Assembly: GCA_902826615.1 (NCBI GenBank)
Contig: CADEFN010000004.1
Coordinates: forward strand, 62,001-126,000
DNA: 64,000 bases
DNA from: an uncultured Gemmatimonadota bacterium
Lineage (GTDB): Bacteria; Gemmatimonadota; Gemmatimonadetes; Gemmatimonadales; Gemmatimonadaceae
Reading direction: 5' to 3'
Made by a program: the position numbers and the translations under genes. Below, one piece after another: positions 1-9,971 of this stretch. Numbering within the stretch: position 1 is the stretch's first letter; the number at the start of each line of letters is the position of its first letter. A model generated the notes under the pieces. The model did no database searches. It saw only the letters and a list, made by a program, of their open reading frames with translations, and was not told where the DNA came from.

Positions 1-3000
1 GCGGACCAGATCTCCCTCCTGGACTTCGGTGACGGTAGCGCCGTCGGTGTAGCGCTCGTACCAACGCTCCACGATGAGGCCGCGGGCGTCTGGTGCGACC
101 GGTCGTTCCTGCAATTCCTCGCGCACGGTGAGCGTGACATAAAGTGGACCACCGACCGGGATAACGGAGATTGGCAGCTCAACGACGTTGCCACGGCCGA
201 TGGTGAGGCGCGCAAGGTCCATGGAGCGTTCGCTCGCCGTGTCGCCTGCCACACCACTGGCGATCACCGCGCCGTTGCTGCCCCGCATGCGATACGGGGT
301 CGCAGCAGCGGCGTCGCCACGCATGAAGCCGGCAACTGCAGCCGCCGCGTAGGCATAGTCCTGCGTGTTCCACCAGGCGCCCATCTCGGCGCGTTCGCGC
401 TGGATGATGCGCTGCGCGAGCGGGCCGATTCCGGGATGGTTGGGGTTGATGGCTTGCGTCGCCCTCAGCAGCAGGGCGGCGGGACGAATGCGAGACGGAA
501 ATCCGGTTGTGACCAGCGTGGAGTCCGGCATATCAACGCGGTTACCAACGATGGTCACGCTCTGCCAGAGGAGATCGAGCAGGGTGGAGGCCTGTGGGTC
601 GCGGCCGGACGCCCGCTTGAGATGCAAGGCAAGCCGGGCGCGATCTTCAAACGTGAGCCCCCACTGCACCCCGACCATGTCGTCGATGGCAACCGGTTTC
701 CCCACTCGGACAAGGAACTCCGCCTGCGCCAACCGTTCGCCGAGGTGTCCCTGAATGGTGCGTTGACGCTCCCGTCTGGTGCCATAGGTGGTGTCGGGCA
801 TGAGGGCCTGGCTGTTCCAGGCATTCGACAGGTAGCGCTCCAGTCGGTCGATGACCTCCTGGGGCACGGCGATGTCGAGGTCACGGGCGTCGAGCAGCAC
901 CTCGCCGACGTAGGTGCTCAACTGCGGAGTCGTCCACGAACCCGATGACCAGTAGCCGAAGCTCCCGTCCACCCGCTGCCGGGTGGCAAGTTGCCTGACG
1001 ATCGCGTGCAGCCTGACGCGCAGCATCGGCACGTCCGGGAGGCGTGCTGCCCGAGCCTGGTGCAACTGCAGAAGGGCAATGACACCTCGGGCTGCGCTGG
1101 CCAATTGCTCCGTGCAGGCGTAGGCATACGTGTCGAGGTACGAGACCCAGGTGCGAATGACCGGGAGTGGCGTCGGGCCGACTCGAATGGTGAGTCGTGA
1201 GCGCACGGGGTCGATGCCGGTCGGCAACGTGAAGCGAAGTGTCGTGCTGTCCCGCACGAGGGCGACGATCGACTGGGCACGTGCGTGCTGATCGGGGCGC
1301 ACGGGGAGTTCGAGGGCCACGGCGTCCTGGAGCCCTCCACCGCTCACCGCCAGGGTGGCCTTTCCAGAGGTTCCCGGTCGAGCGATCCAGTCAAAGCGGG
1401 TGAGGGTGCCGTTCTGGCCTACCTGTTCGTTGCGTGCGACAGCGCCGGTGAGCGACAGGGCTCCCTCACCGGTCGCGCTGACACGGGTGGGAAGCACTCC
1501 GCTGCGGCCCCGGGTGTTGACGACACCCCCAGCCTGAAAGGTGTCGGTGACGCGCACAAAGCGCGGCAGCGCGGCGCGCACCAGCAGCGGCTTGGTGACG
1601 ACAAGTGGCGCCTCGCCGCTCCCGGCCCGGTCGCGTGCATCCACGGCGACCGCCATGAGGCGGTAGTTCGTGATGTTGTCGGGGAGTTTCACACGCACGC
1701 GGGCCAGGCCAGCGGCATTCGTGATGACGGCGCCCTTGAAGAAGGCGGTTGAACGGAAGTCGCTGCGCGTTGTGACACTGTCCGCTCGGCCGACCTTGGC
1801 CATGTCAGCGACGTCCATCGCGGCGACGCTGGTAACCACCACCTGGTCCAAGTGCAACGTCGCCACACCGCGAAGACTCCGAAACTCGCGATACCCCTCG
1901 CCGCGTAACCTCGCCAGTTCGAGCGCCAGAGACGTGAGGGTGGTCCCAAACGCCAGGCCCGGCGCACCCTCGGTGTACACCTGCTGCAGCAACGCCGGTG
2001 TGGTGAACCCTGTCAGGGACAACACACCCTCGTCGGCTGCCCACACCACCGCCTCACCCTGCACCGGGCGGCCCCGCGCGTCGCGCAGCGACACCTGGAT
2101 CGTGGCTGTTTCCCCGGGTTTGTACTCGGGACGTGCGGGTTTGAGGGCCACCTGCAACGCCCGCGGCGCACGGTCCACCACGAGGCGTACTGCTCCCGCG
2201 CGGTACCGCTGCGCCAGCGAATCGGTGCGCGTGAGGTCGCCCATGCGCACCAGCACGACGTTCACCACGGCCTCCGGGATCCACGACTCCTGCACACGGA
2301 GGCGCAGCGTGTTTTCTCCACCGCGCACGAGGTGGCGCTCCTGAGTCAGCACTCCTTCGCGTTCCACGGTCACCCAGGCCTGCGCTTCCTCAAAGGGCGA
2401 TGAGAAGCTCATCGACAACGCCTCTCCCACCTTCACGGAGTCCCTGGCTGCAAAGACCCGGAGCGTCGTGGGGTCACCCTGCCAGACAAACCCTCCCTTG
2501 CCGAATACGTACCGGCTGACAGACGTCACCGTCAACCGTCCCTGCGTGTCTTGCGCCCGGAACTCCACCTCGACGATTCCTTCGGTTTCCGGAGCAAACC
2601 GCCAGACGGTTGCCGTGTCCCTGACCACCAGCGAGTCCCGGCCCACCGTGTCCACCTTGATGTCCCAGCCGTTGAAGCCCCACGCGCCGCCGCGCGGGAT
2701 CCACCTACGCGTCGTCACGGTGACTTGTGCACGCATCCCGCTTTGCCACACCCCCGCAGGGGTGATGGCCCCAACGCGGATTCCCTCTTCTCGCCCTGCG
2801 CGCCATGTCCAGCCGTCGCCCTCCGGCTTCGCGGCCAGGTAGAACGACGCCGGCGCGACAGTGGTGGAGACAGTGCTCGTGATCGGCTGGCCGCTCCGGT
2901 CGGTCACTGCCACACTGAACGCCAGTCTCGCACCACGCGTCAGGCTTCGCATGGTGTCGGTGGGAATCACCACAAGCGCTGTGCCGTCGCGACGGGTGGA

Positions 3001-5412
3001 GTCGTTGCCCGTCACATACACCGACCGTTGTTCGCTCGCCCCCTCCCACCAGGAGGTGGCCTGACCAACGGACCACCCAGGCGGAAGACCCGGGATCCGG
3101 ATCTCCCACGGCTGCAGTTCGGTGAACCACGCATTCCAGATCACCGCGCCGCCGGACAATGGGGCATCAAAGAGCAACCGGGCCGCGACCGTGGCACGCG
3201 CCGTGTCCCCGCGCACGAGGGCGTCGCCGCCTAACGTTGAGTTGACCAGGAACTCCGGGGCCCGATACTCGGCGACCTCGAACGACGCCTCGCTGGCCGT
3301 GGTCCAGGTGCGTCCCTGCTTCCGCTCGAGGCGCACCATCCACGTGCCCAGGCGCGCCGGCGTCGGCAGTGTCAGCGAATCGGCGTGTACCCCAAAGCGC
3401 GAAAGCGTTGCGGTGCGAAGCAACAGACGGGTCTCACCCGTCCCGTCGTCGGGGCGATACACCCGCCACCGCACCGGCTCGCCAGCAGGTGCCCTCAGTG
3501 CATCGAGCCAGCCGTCGCGGACGACCCCGGTGAAGAACACTTTTTCTCCGGGTCGGTAGATGCCGCGATCGGTGCTCACCACCGCGCGCCGCCTGACGGG
3601 TAACCCACCCCACCAACCCGGCCAGCTCATCGGACCGCGACGCCCGAGGATTCGCATGGTGCTTCCCAGTGCGACGGCGGAGTGATCGCTCGCGGTGGTC
3701 ACTTCCACGGCGCTCGTGGCGCGATAGGGCCACGCGGCGTTGCCCGGCTGAATCTCTCCTTCAGTCGCTTCTGCGCTGGCCGCCGTTGCTCGAGGTCTCG
3801 CAACCAGCCGCACGAGCCCCTCGGCGCTGGTCACGCCGGAGGCAACCACGGCGAGTTCGTCGTCGTACACGCGCACCCGGGCGTTCTGCACGGGAGCACC
3901 GGTGCGGACGTTGGTTACGAACACCCCGCCTCCCGCGGCACTCCCCCGTGCATGGACCATGAGGTCGGTCGACTGGATGAGTGCAACAGGGCGCCCCAGG
4001 TCCCCTGGTGTCACCCGCTGTGGCTCACCATCGAGTTGCAGCCCCTGCGGCACGCCGGCTGCGGTCGCCAGTACCAGCACGCGCTCGTTACGCCACTCGT
4101 CCGGCAGGCGGAGCGGGACCTCGGTGGCTTGTTCACTGTTACGGGGCGCGTCCAGGCGTAGGCCCATGGTGACGTGTCGCGTGGCGGCCGCGAAGACGGC
4201 TTCATCGGCAGCCGGCTGCGTTGCCGAGATCGCCACCGGGCGCGGATCGACCACCATCGTCAGTGTCAATGAGTCGACGTTGACATGCCGCACCCGGAGG
4301 ATCGGCTGCGTCCCCCGCGCCACCGTCGTGAGTCCCGAGTTGATCGAGAACGCCGGGATCCGGTCTCCCGCGGTCATGACCAACTCGCGTGTGCCGCTCA
4401 GGGCCCGGTCCCATACATCACGCAGGCGTGCGTCCGCCGTCACCATGAGCCGTTGCCTGGGCTGGATCGAAAGCGGGAACGACCACACCATGCTGGGCGG
4501 CGACGAATCAGGCAGGGTCACCACACCGGCCGGGGAAAAGGTGAGATACCGCCGCACGTCATCAAACCGCACCGGCGCCGTGAACGACAGCTGCAACGTC
4601 GGCGAGGCCGCACAATCACGCGCATTTGCGCACCTGACCTGCGCCATGGCAAAGGACAAGGCGGTCCTGACCTGGTACCGGATACGCTCGAGTTGTGGCC
4701 CGTCGGGCAACGCCGCCTCGAAGTCGAGCGTGCAGCCTTCCGGCGGGCGACGCACTGGCGTGAGTTCCACTACCTGATCAAAGCGTCGTTCCACAGAGTC
4801 GCGCGGGACATCGTGGCCCTGCAGCTGCCACGGATCGTTGGTGCTCGGGGCCCGCGCCTTCACGTCGAAGCGAATATCGCCGTCCATGCCCGAACAAGCG
4901 GCCGACCCAACCAGCCGGGCCGACTGCCGCAGCGCGACGGTATCCACTGCTCCACTCAAGCGCAGCAGCAGTCGTCCATCCGGCTCCAGTTGCCCCGGCG
5001 CCTGCGGATGGAGGCCAGGCACGCTCCCCACGACGGCCGGCGGCCGCACGACAAAACGCTTCGACCACCCAGCCACCAACGTGTCGCCCGAAAGTGTCGC
5101 CACCGGGCCGCTCGCCCGCACCGTCAGCGCGGAACCGGGTGTCAGGGGCTCGCGCGGCACAATGCGAATGGTCGCGGGATCGCGCCATTCCATGCGCGCA
5201 ACAATCGCGGGCTCCAGTCGCACAAATTCGGCCGGATTGCGCAGACGCTCGAGCGTACCCGCGAGCGGTCGATTGAAGCTGATGGTGATCGTGGACGAGG
5301 GGCGCAGGTCGCCCTCTGGAAGCACGCGGCGCACGTAGACCGTGTCCTGTCCATGGAGCCCGCGCCCTGTCACGAGAGCCGCCACCAACACAATCCTGAC
5401 GAAAGACGGCAT
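1..5412 (-). CDS. Alpha-2-macroglobulin family protein, C-terminus beyond window
   Basis: This very large secreted protein has 1804 residues visible, and its 3' end lies outside the window. Bacterial alpha-2-macroglobulins trap attacking proteases in the periplasm: bait cleavage exposes a thioester that bonds to the protease. I see the A2M-domain block RSDFRSTAFF near residue 1215 with LPDNITNYR shortly after, an ADEGVLSLTGF MG-domain segment near 1125, and the thioester CTEQ at about residues 1433-1436. The N-terminus MPSFVRIVLVAALV is a Sec signal. It has no lipobox cysteine, unlike many bacterial homologues that are lipoproteins. The ATG at 5412 is preceded by a run of six G then A, a good Shine-Dalgarno. 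It diverges from the propeller gene at 5600. The partner PbpC, often adjacent in other bacteria, is not visible here. Family call firm; substrate unknown. Confidence 0.93.
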   Translation of the reverse strand, partial: MPSFVRIVLVAALVTGRGLHGQDTVYVRRVLPEGDLRPSSTITISFNRPLAGTLERLRNPAEFVRLEPAIVARMEWRDPATIRIVPREPLTPGSALTVRASGPVATLSGDTLVAGWSKRFVVRPPAVVGSVPGLHPQAPGQLEPDGRLLLRLSGAVDTVALRQSARLVGSAACSGMDGDIRFDVKARAPSTNDPWQLQGHDVPRDSVERRFDQVVELTPVRRPPEGCTLDFEAALPDGPQLERIRYQVRTALSFAMAQVRCANARDCAASPTLQLSFTAPVRFDDVRRYLTFSPAGVVTLPDSSPPSMVWSFPLSIQPRQRLMVTADARLRDVWDRALSGTRELVMTAGDRIPAFSINSGLTTVARGTQPILRVRHVNVDSLTLTMVVDPRPVAISATQPAADEAVFAAATRHVTMGLRLDAPRNSEQATEVPLRLPDEWRNERVLVLATAAGVPQGLQLDGEPQRVTPGDLGRPVALIQSTDLMVHARGSAAGGGVFVTNVRTGAPVQNARVRVYDDELAVVASGVTSAEGLVRLVARPRATAASAEATEGEIQPGNAAWPYRATSAVEVTTASDHSAVALGSTMRILGRRGPMSWPGWWGGLPVRRRAVVSTDRGIYRPGEKVFFTGVVRDGWLDALRAPAGEPVRWRVYRPDDGTGETRLLLRTATLSRFGVHADSLTLPTPARLGTWMVRLERKQGRTWTTASEASFEVAEYRAPEFLVNSTLGGDALVRGDTARATVAARLLFDAPLSGGAVIWNAWFTELQPWEIRIPGLPPGWSVGQATSWWEGASEQRSVYVTGNDSTRRDGTALVVIPTDTMRSLTRGARLAFSVAVTDRSGQPITSTVSTTVAPASFYLAAKPEGDGWTWRAGREEGIRVGAITPAGVWQSGMRAQVTVTTRRWIPRGGAWGFNGWDIKVDTVGRDSLVVRDTATVWRFAPETEGIVEVEFRAQDTQGRLTVTSVSRYVFGKGGFVWQGDPTTLRVFAARDSVKVGEALSMSFSSPFEEAQAWVTVEREGVLTQERHLVRGGENTLRLRVQESWIPEAVVNVVLVRMGDLTRTDSLAQRYRAGAVRLVVDRAPRALQVALKPARPEYKPGETATIQVSLRDARGRPVQGEAVVWAADEGVLSLTGFTTPALLQQVYTEGAPGLAFGTTLTSLALELARLRGEGYREFRSLRGVATLHLDQVVVTSVAAMDVADMAKVGRADSVTTRSDFRSTAFFKGAVITNAAGLARVRVKLPDNITNYRLMAVAVDARDRAGSGEAPLVVTKPLLVRAALPRFVRVTDTFQAGGVVNTRGRSGVLPTRVSATGEGALSLTGAVARNEQVGQNGTLTRFDWIARPGTSGKATLAVSGGGLQDAVALELPVRPDQHARAQSIVALVRDSTTLRFTLPTGIDPVRSRLTIRVGPTPLPVIRTWVSYLDTYAYACTEQLASAARGVIALLQLHQARAARLPDVPMLRVRLHAIVRQLATRQRVDGSFGYWSSGSWTTPQLSTYVGEVLLDARDLDIAVPQEVIDRLERYLSNAWNSQALMPDTTYGTRRERQRTIQGHLGERLAQAEFLVRVGKPVAIDDMVGVQWGLTFEDRARLALHLKRASGRDPQASTLLDLLWQSVTIVGNRVDMPDSTLVTTGFPSRIRPAALLLRATQAINPNHPGIGPLAQRIIQRERAEMGAWWNTQDYAYAAAAVAGFMRGDAAAATPYRMRGSNGAVIASGVAGDTASERSMDLARLTIGRGNVVELPISVIPVGGPLYVTLTVREELQERPVAPDARGLIVERWYERYTDGATVTEVQEGDLVR

Positions 5413-5599
5413 GCGATCCCCCCAAAACGTTGCGATTCCCGGTTGTACCACCGCCGACGGATTTGGAGCCTCCCCTGTGGGTCATGGAGCGTCGCGCCGA
5501 CGCCGTACGGTAGCCCGAGCCCCTCTTGCCCCCGCTCGCTCACTGACGCACTCTGCCACGCTGCACAACGTACCCTCGTCCTCACACCTGGTAGCAACC

Positions 5600-8500
5600 G
5601 TGTCCCTTCGTCGCCTTGCCCTTGTAGCCGTAGCCGCACTGCTCCCCGCCGCAGCGCCGGCCCAGGCCCCTGATACGACCGCATGGAAGGCCATCAACTG
5701 GCGGCTGGTTGGTCCCTTCCGCGGCGGCCGCTCGGTGGCCGTCGCCGGTATTCCCTCACAGCCTCTCTCGTACCTGGCCGGGTACACCGGCGGTGGACTC
5801 TGGCGCACCGATGACGCCGGCATCTCGTGGCGCAACATCTCCGATGGCTTCTTCAAGTCCAGCACCATCGGCGCGATCGCGGTGGCCCCCTCGGACCACA
5901 ACGTGATTTACGTGGGCACCGGCGAACATGCCATCCGCGGGCAGTCGTCGACCTATGGCGATGGAGTCTACAAGTCCACAGATCAGGGACGCACCTGGAA
6001 GAACATCGGTCTCGCCCCCACACGTCAGATCTCGGCCGTGCGTGTGCATCCGCAGAATCCCGACATCGTCTACGTCGCCGGGCAGGGTGATCGCTGGAAA
6101 GGCACCTTTGACCGTGGGGTGTATCGCAGCACCGATGGCGGCAAGTCGTGGACGCAGGTGCTCAAGGGCGACAACATGACGACCGGGCCGAGTGACCTGG
6201 CCATGGACCCGACCAATCCGCGCATCCTGTACGCGGCCATGTGGGATCATCAGCGTGTGCCGTGGAATGTGCGAAGTGGTGGCCCCGGTTCGGGCATCTA
6301 CAAGTCCACAGATGGCGGCGACACCTGGACCCGTCTCAGCGAGGGACTGCCAAAACTGCTGGGCAAGATCGGCGTGGCGGTGTCGGCCACCCCGGACCGT
6401 GTGTATGCCATCGTCGAGGCCGAACAGGGGGGACTTTACCGCAGCGACGACGCCGGGCGCACGTGGCGCCTGATGACGGGTGACCGGCTGATCCAGACCC
6501 GCAGCTGGTACTACATGCACATCACCGCCGACCCGCAGAATGCGGATGTGGTGTGGATCTCCAACGCGCCCCTGCTCCGCTCCATCGATGGCGGGCGCAC
6601 CTTCCAGAATGTGCCGGCCACGCATGGCGACAACCATGGGGTGTGGGTGAACCCCACCAACAGCAACTACGTTATCAACGCCAACGATGGTGGCGCCTCC
6701 ATTTCGCTGGACGGAGGCAAGAGCTGGAGCTCGCAGGACAACCAGCCGACGGCGCAGTTCTATCACGTCACCGTCGACGACAGCTACCCCTACAAGCTCT
6801 ATTCAGGACAGCAGGACAACTCCTCGGTGGTGATCCAGAGCCGGAGTGATGGCGGCGCGATCACCGAACGCGAATGGAACAACGGCCCCGGGTGCGAAAG
6901 CGCCAACATCGGGGTGAGTGGCCGCAGCCCGCGGTATGTGTATGGCGGATGTTATCAGGGCTTGATTGACGAACTGGACCAGGAGACCGGGCTGAGCCGC
7001 GACATCATGGCCTATCCCGAGATGAACCTGACGGAGCCGACCGACAAGACGAAGTACCGCTTCAACTGGACGGCGCCGATCCTGGTGTCGCAGCACAACG
7101 ACCAGGTGGTGTACCACGGTGGCAACGTGCTCTTCCGCACGCGCGATCGCGGTCAGAGCTGGGCGCCCATTTCTCCAGATCTCACGAAAAACGACAGGTC
7201 CAGGCAGGGATGGGGCGGCGGACCGATCACCAACGAAGGGGCCGGTGGTGAGGTGTACGCCACGGTGTTTGTGATCGAGGAATCGCCACACGACGCCAAC
7301 ACCATCTACGTCGGCACCGACGACGGCAACGTGCAGCTCACCCGCAATGGTGGCACGAGCTGGACGAATATCACGCCCCCTGCCGCTGGCGACGGACTGG
7401 TGAACGAAATCGAGGTCTCTCCGCACGATGCCGGGACCGTGTATGTCGCCTTCCGCAAAGACCGCGTGGGAGACGCAGCGCAGTACATCTACAAGTCGGT
7501 GAACTACGGACAGAGCTGGACCCCCATTGTGGATGGGCTGCGCAACAACGAGCCGGTGCGTGTGGTGCGTGAGGATCCGGAGCGCAAGGGACTGTTGTTC
7601 GCCGGAACGGAGACCGGGGTCTACATCTCCTATGACGGCGGCGCACTCTGGCATGCCTGGTCGGGCAATCTGCCAGTGGTGCCAGTCACCGATCTTGAGG
7701 TGCGGCATGGCGACCTCATTGCGGCCACGGAGGGGCGCGCCTTCTGGATTCTCGACGACCTCTCGGTGGTGCGTCAGCACGCGGACTCGGTGATGCGGGC
7801 GTCGGCGCACTTGTACAAACCACGGCCAGCGGTTGGTACGGGTGGAGGCGGCGGCTTCTTCACCCCGCGGAATGCCGGCGCCAATCCGCGCGGCCCGGCC
7901 GTGATTTTCTACCGGCTGGCCGCAGCACCCGACAGCGCCACCACGGTGAAGCTCGAGTTCCTGGACAGTAAAGGCACCGTGATGCGATCTGTGACAAACC
8001 GAGAGGGGACGGGAAACAACCGCCTGACTCCGCGGGCAGGCGTCAACAGCTGGGTGTGGGACCTGCGACGCGCCGGGCCAACACAACTCCCGGGGGTGCT
8101 CCTGTTCGGAGCGCCTAACGGCGGCGCACGGGTGTCACCGGGCACCTATACGGTTCGGCTCACGGCGGGCGCTACCGTCCGGACGCAGACGCTCGAGGTG
8201 CGCCTCGATCCTCGGCTCACCGCCACGGTCGCCCAGGTCACCGAGCGCGACTCGGTCGCCAACCTCCTCATTCAGCGCATTGGCGAAATGCATGACGCCG
8301 TGAATCGTGTGCGTGATGTGAAGACCCAGGTGCAGGGCGTCATCACGCGCACCAGGGACGCCGACAGTGCCAAAACGATCGCAGCAACTGGTGGTGCACT
8401 GGTCAAGAAAACCGAGACCCTCGAGCCGCGGCTCACCACCAAGGCGCAGAATGGGCAGGACATCATCAACTACGCCAACGGCCTCAATGGACAGTTCGGC

Positions 8501-8701
8501 TTTTTGCTTGGTCAGGTGGAGGGAAACCCGGTGCTGACGCAGGGCACGCGCGAGCGGCTGGCGGAACTGGACCGGCTCTGGCGGCTGCTCCGTAGCGATG
8601 TGGACGCCATGGAAACCGACGTCGAGTCATTCAACAGGCTGCTGACCAACCTCAAGGTCGACGTGGTGATCGGCAAGAAGAAGCAGGGCGCGATCATGTA
8701 A
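5600..8701 (+). CDS. Secreted Asp-box (BNR/VPS10-like) beta-propeller protein
   Basis: This 1033-residue exported protein is built from sortilin/sialidase-type Asp boxes. I count eleven S/T-x-D-x-G-x-x-W-like repeats, for example TDDAGISW, STDQGRTW, STDGGKSW, STDGGDTW, SDDAGRTW and LDGGKSW, which implies one or two large propellers over residues 30 to about 740. The last 250 residues contain a beta-rich part and a helical, probably coiled-coil tail. I chose the GTG at 5600 because it immediately precedes a clean signal peptide (SLRRLALVAVAALLP, cut after AQA). The longer reading frame upstream lacks a signal. Such proteins are annotated as glycosyl hydrolase or VPS10-domain proteins, but no catalytic sialidase Arg triad or Tyr was identified, so a binding or scaffolding role is as likely as hydrolysis. 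It is divergent from the A2M gene and ends at a strong hairpin. Confidence 0.88.
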   Translation: MSLRRLALVAVAALLPAAAPAQAPDTTAWKAINWRLVGPFRGGRSVAVAGIPSQPLSYLAGYTGGGLWRTDDAGISWRNISDGFFKSSTIGAIAVAPSDHNVIYVGTGEHAIRGQSSTYGDGVYKSTDQGRTWKNIGLAPTRQISAVRVHPQNPDIVYVAGQGDRWKGTFDRGVYRSTDGGKSWTQVLKGDNMTTGPSDLAMDPTNPRILYAAMWDHQRVPWNVRSGGPGSGIYKSTDGGDTWTRLSEGLPKLLGKIGVAVSATPDRVYAIVEAEQGGLYRSDDAGRTWRLMTGDRLIQTRSWYYMHITADPQNADVVWISNAPLLRSIDGGRTFQNVPATHGDNHGVWVNPTNSNYVINANDGGASISLDGGKSWSSQDNQPTAQFYHVTVDDSYPYKLYSGQQDNSSVVIQSRSDGGAITEREWNNGPGCESANIGVSGRSPRYVYGGCYQGLIDELDQETGLSRDIMAYPEMNLTEPTDKTKYRFNWTAPILVSQHNDQVVYHGGNVLFRTRDRGQSWAPISPDLTKNDRSRQGWGGGPITNEGAGGEVYATVFVIEESPHDANTIYVGTDDGNVQLTRNGGTSWTNITPPAAGDGLVNEIEVSPHDAGTVYVAFRKDRVGDAAQYIYKSVNYGQSWTPIVDGLRNNEPVRVVREDPERKGLLFAGTETGVYISYDGGALWHAWSGNLPVVPVTDLEVRHGDLIAATEGRAFWILDDLSVVRQHADSVMRASAHLYKPRPAVGTGGGGGFFTPRNAGANPRGPAVIFYRLAAAPDSATTVKLEFLDSKGTVMRSVTNREGTGNNRLTPRAGVNSWVWDLRRAGPTQLPGVLLFGAPNGGARVSPGTYTVRLTAGATVRTQTLEVRLDPRLTATVAQVTERDSVANLLIQRIGEMHDAVNRVRDVKTQVQGVITRTRDADSAKTIAATGGALVKKTETLEPRLTTKAQNGQDIINYANGLNGQFGFLLGQVEGNPVLTQGTRERLAELDRLWRLLRSDVDAMETDVESFNRLLTNLKVDVVIGKKKQGAIM

Positions 8702-8730
8702 GCGCCGCAGTTTGGCGAGAGGAAAACAAA

Positions 8731-8756
8731 GGGGCCCCGGCGTTTGCCGGGGCCCC
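8731..8756 (-). terminator. Strong GC hairpin terminator between convergent genes
   Basis: A perfect 11-bp inverted repeat GGGGCCCCGGC with a four-base loop lies between the stops at 8701 (+) and 8777 (-). Reading the minus strand, the stem is followed by TTTGTTTT, so it is a canonical intrinsic terminator for the lipoprotein gene. On the plus strand the tail is CCTTG, so it would be weaker for the propeller gene. Confidence 0.85.
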
Positions 8757-8776
8757 CTTGTGCAACCGCGCTTCGC

Positions 8777-9733
8777 TTACACGCAGTGGCCCGGGCCGAT
8801 CAGCCCGTTGTTGTAGCTGTCGAGCGTGCTCATCCAACCGTTCACCATGCCCTTCTGTGCGCCGGAGAGCGACGTCCAGGAAGCGACGTTGTTGGCTGCG
8901 AGGAAGGCGTCCGCAGCAGCGATCGTTGCCGCCACGGCCGAACCATTGGCGCCAGACGCGATGTTCAGCTTGGCGGCGAGGAGCTGTGCGTACAGCTTGA
9001 CGATGCCGTTGGACGGGGAGCCCGTGCCCATGCTCAGGACATGGACGGCGCTGGCTGCATCGGTGACAACAAGACTCTTGGCGCCACCAGACGTTCCGAG
9101 CGAGATGGGCAGGTACTGCGAGACGACGTCGGCGTTATTGCCCGTGAAGCCAGCGTGGGTCTTCCAGTAACCGATCGTGTAGCTGCAACCAGCCGGCGGC
9201 GGGGGCGGCGGGGTGTAGGTGTTGATGAAGCGGATGAGCGTGCCCGAGGGAATCGGGGCGCCCGAGGCATTGCCGCTGGCGGTGTTACCAGGCGCTTCGG
9301 GCAAGGTATCGACAATACGGGTCGTGCCCGAACCGCCAGGACGAGTGGACGTTACCTTGACGTAGGACGCCGTAAAGTCGGTCGGCACAACTTCGGTGAC
9401 GGTCACGGTCTCGCCTTCCTGACCGGTGGTCCAGATAACCTTGCACTCACCATCCGCCAGAGTGGTGGAGAAAGCGGTGCTGGTGCCGTTCGGGCCGTTG
9501 GCGACCGTCTGGACGTTAATCGTCACGGTGGGACCCGTACCGGTGAAGCCGCGATAGGACTTGCACACCTCGAAGCTTTCGCCGTTTGCTTCGCCGTCGC
9601 CCGGGAGGTTGGCGATCGCGCCAAGAAACACCTCTGGCGCACCGACAATTCGTGTCGCGGTACCGCTGTCCGAACACGCAGCGATGCCCACCGCCGCCGC
9701 CCCCATCAACCAACCCAGTGAACGTGTTTTCAT
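8777..9733 (-). CDS. Lipoprotein with C-terminal GYWKTH-type domain
   Basis: This 318-residue lipoprotein has the leader MKTRSLGWLMGAAAVGIAAC with a lipobox at Cys20. Residues 35-180 are Thr/Val/Gly-rich with a pair of Cys (EVCKS and GECKV) flanking about 40 residues, as in Ig-like or prealbumin-like surface modules. A run of six prolines near residue 180 forms a linker. The C-terminal 140 residues begin CSYTIGYWKTH and end PGHCV; the shared Cys pair suggests a disulfide-closed helical domain. The YTxGYWKTH signature recurs in secreted proteins of environmental bacteria, and I know of no assigned function. The gene stands alone, with a strong terminator downstream and 238 bp of non-coding sequence upstream shared with the divergent DUF5916 gene. 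Lipoprotein call firm; function unknown. Confidence 0.85.
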   Translation of the reverse strand: MKTRSLGWLMGAAAVGIAACSDSGTATRIVGAPEVFLGAIANLPGDGEANGESFEVCKSYRGFTGTGPTVTINVQTVANGPNGTSTAFSTTLADGECKVIWTTGQEGETVTVTEVVPTDFTASYVKVTSTRPGGSGTTRIVDTLPEAPGNTASGNASGAPIPSGTLIRFINTYTPPPPPPAGCSYTIGYWKTHAGFTGNNADVVSQYLPISLGTSGGAKSLVVTDAASAVHVLSMGTGSPSNGIVKLYAQLLAAKLNIASGANGSAVAATIAAADAFLAANNVASWTSLSGAQKGMVNGWMSTLDSYNNGLIGPGHCV

Positions 9734-9971
9734 CTTCGTCTAACCCTTTGGTTAAGGTGCCATACCGCATACAGTCCTTGTGCCCTGTATCACAGTCAAG
9801 AGCTGTACCAAACGCGAAAATGGCGAGAGTGTCGCGTTTCTAGGCAGTATTCCTGATTGAGACGCCTTCTGACGTAGCGTGAGCACCGCACCCTGCCGTG
9901 TTTTTCGTCGAGCGAGCGCAACGCGTCACACTCCGGGTTAACGTCGGCGCCCCCCAACACGTATCCGCCCT

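Noticed and set aside
6803-8086. A 427-codon minus-strand ORF inside the Asp-box propeller gene
   Set aside because: Antisense shadow typical of GC-rich genes; no domain or start context.
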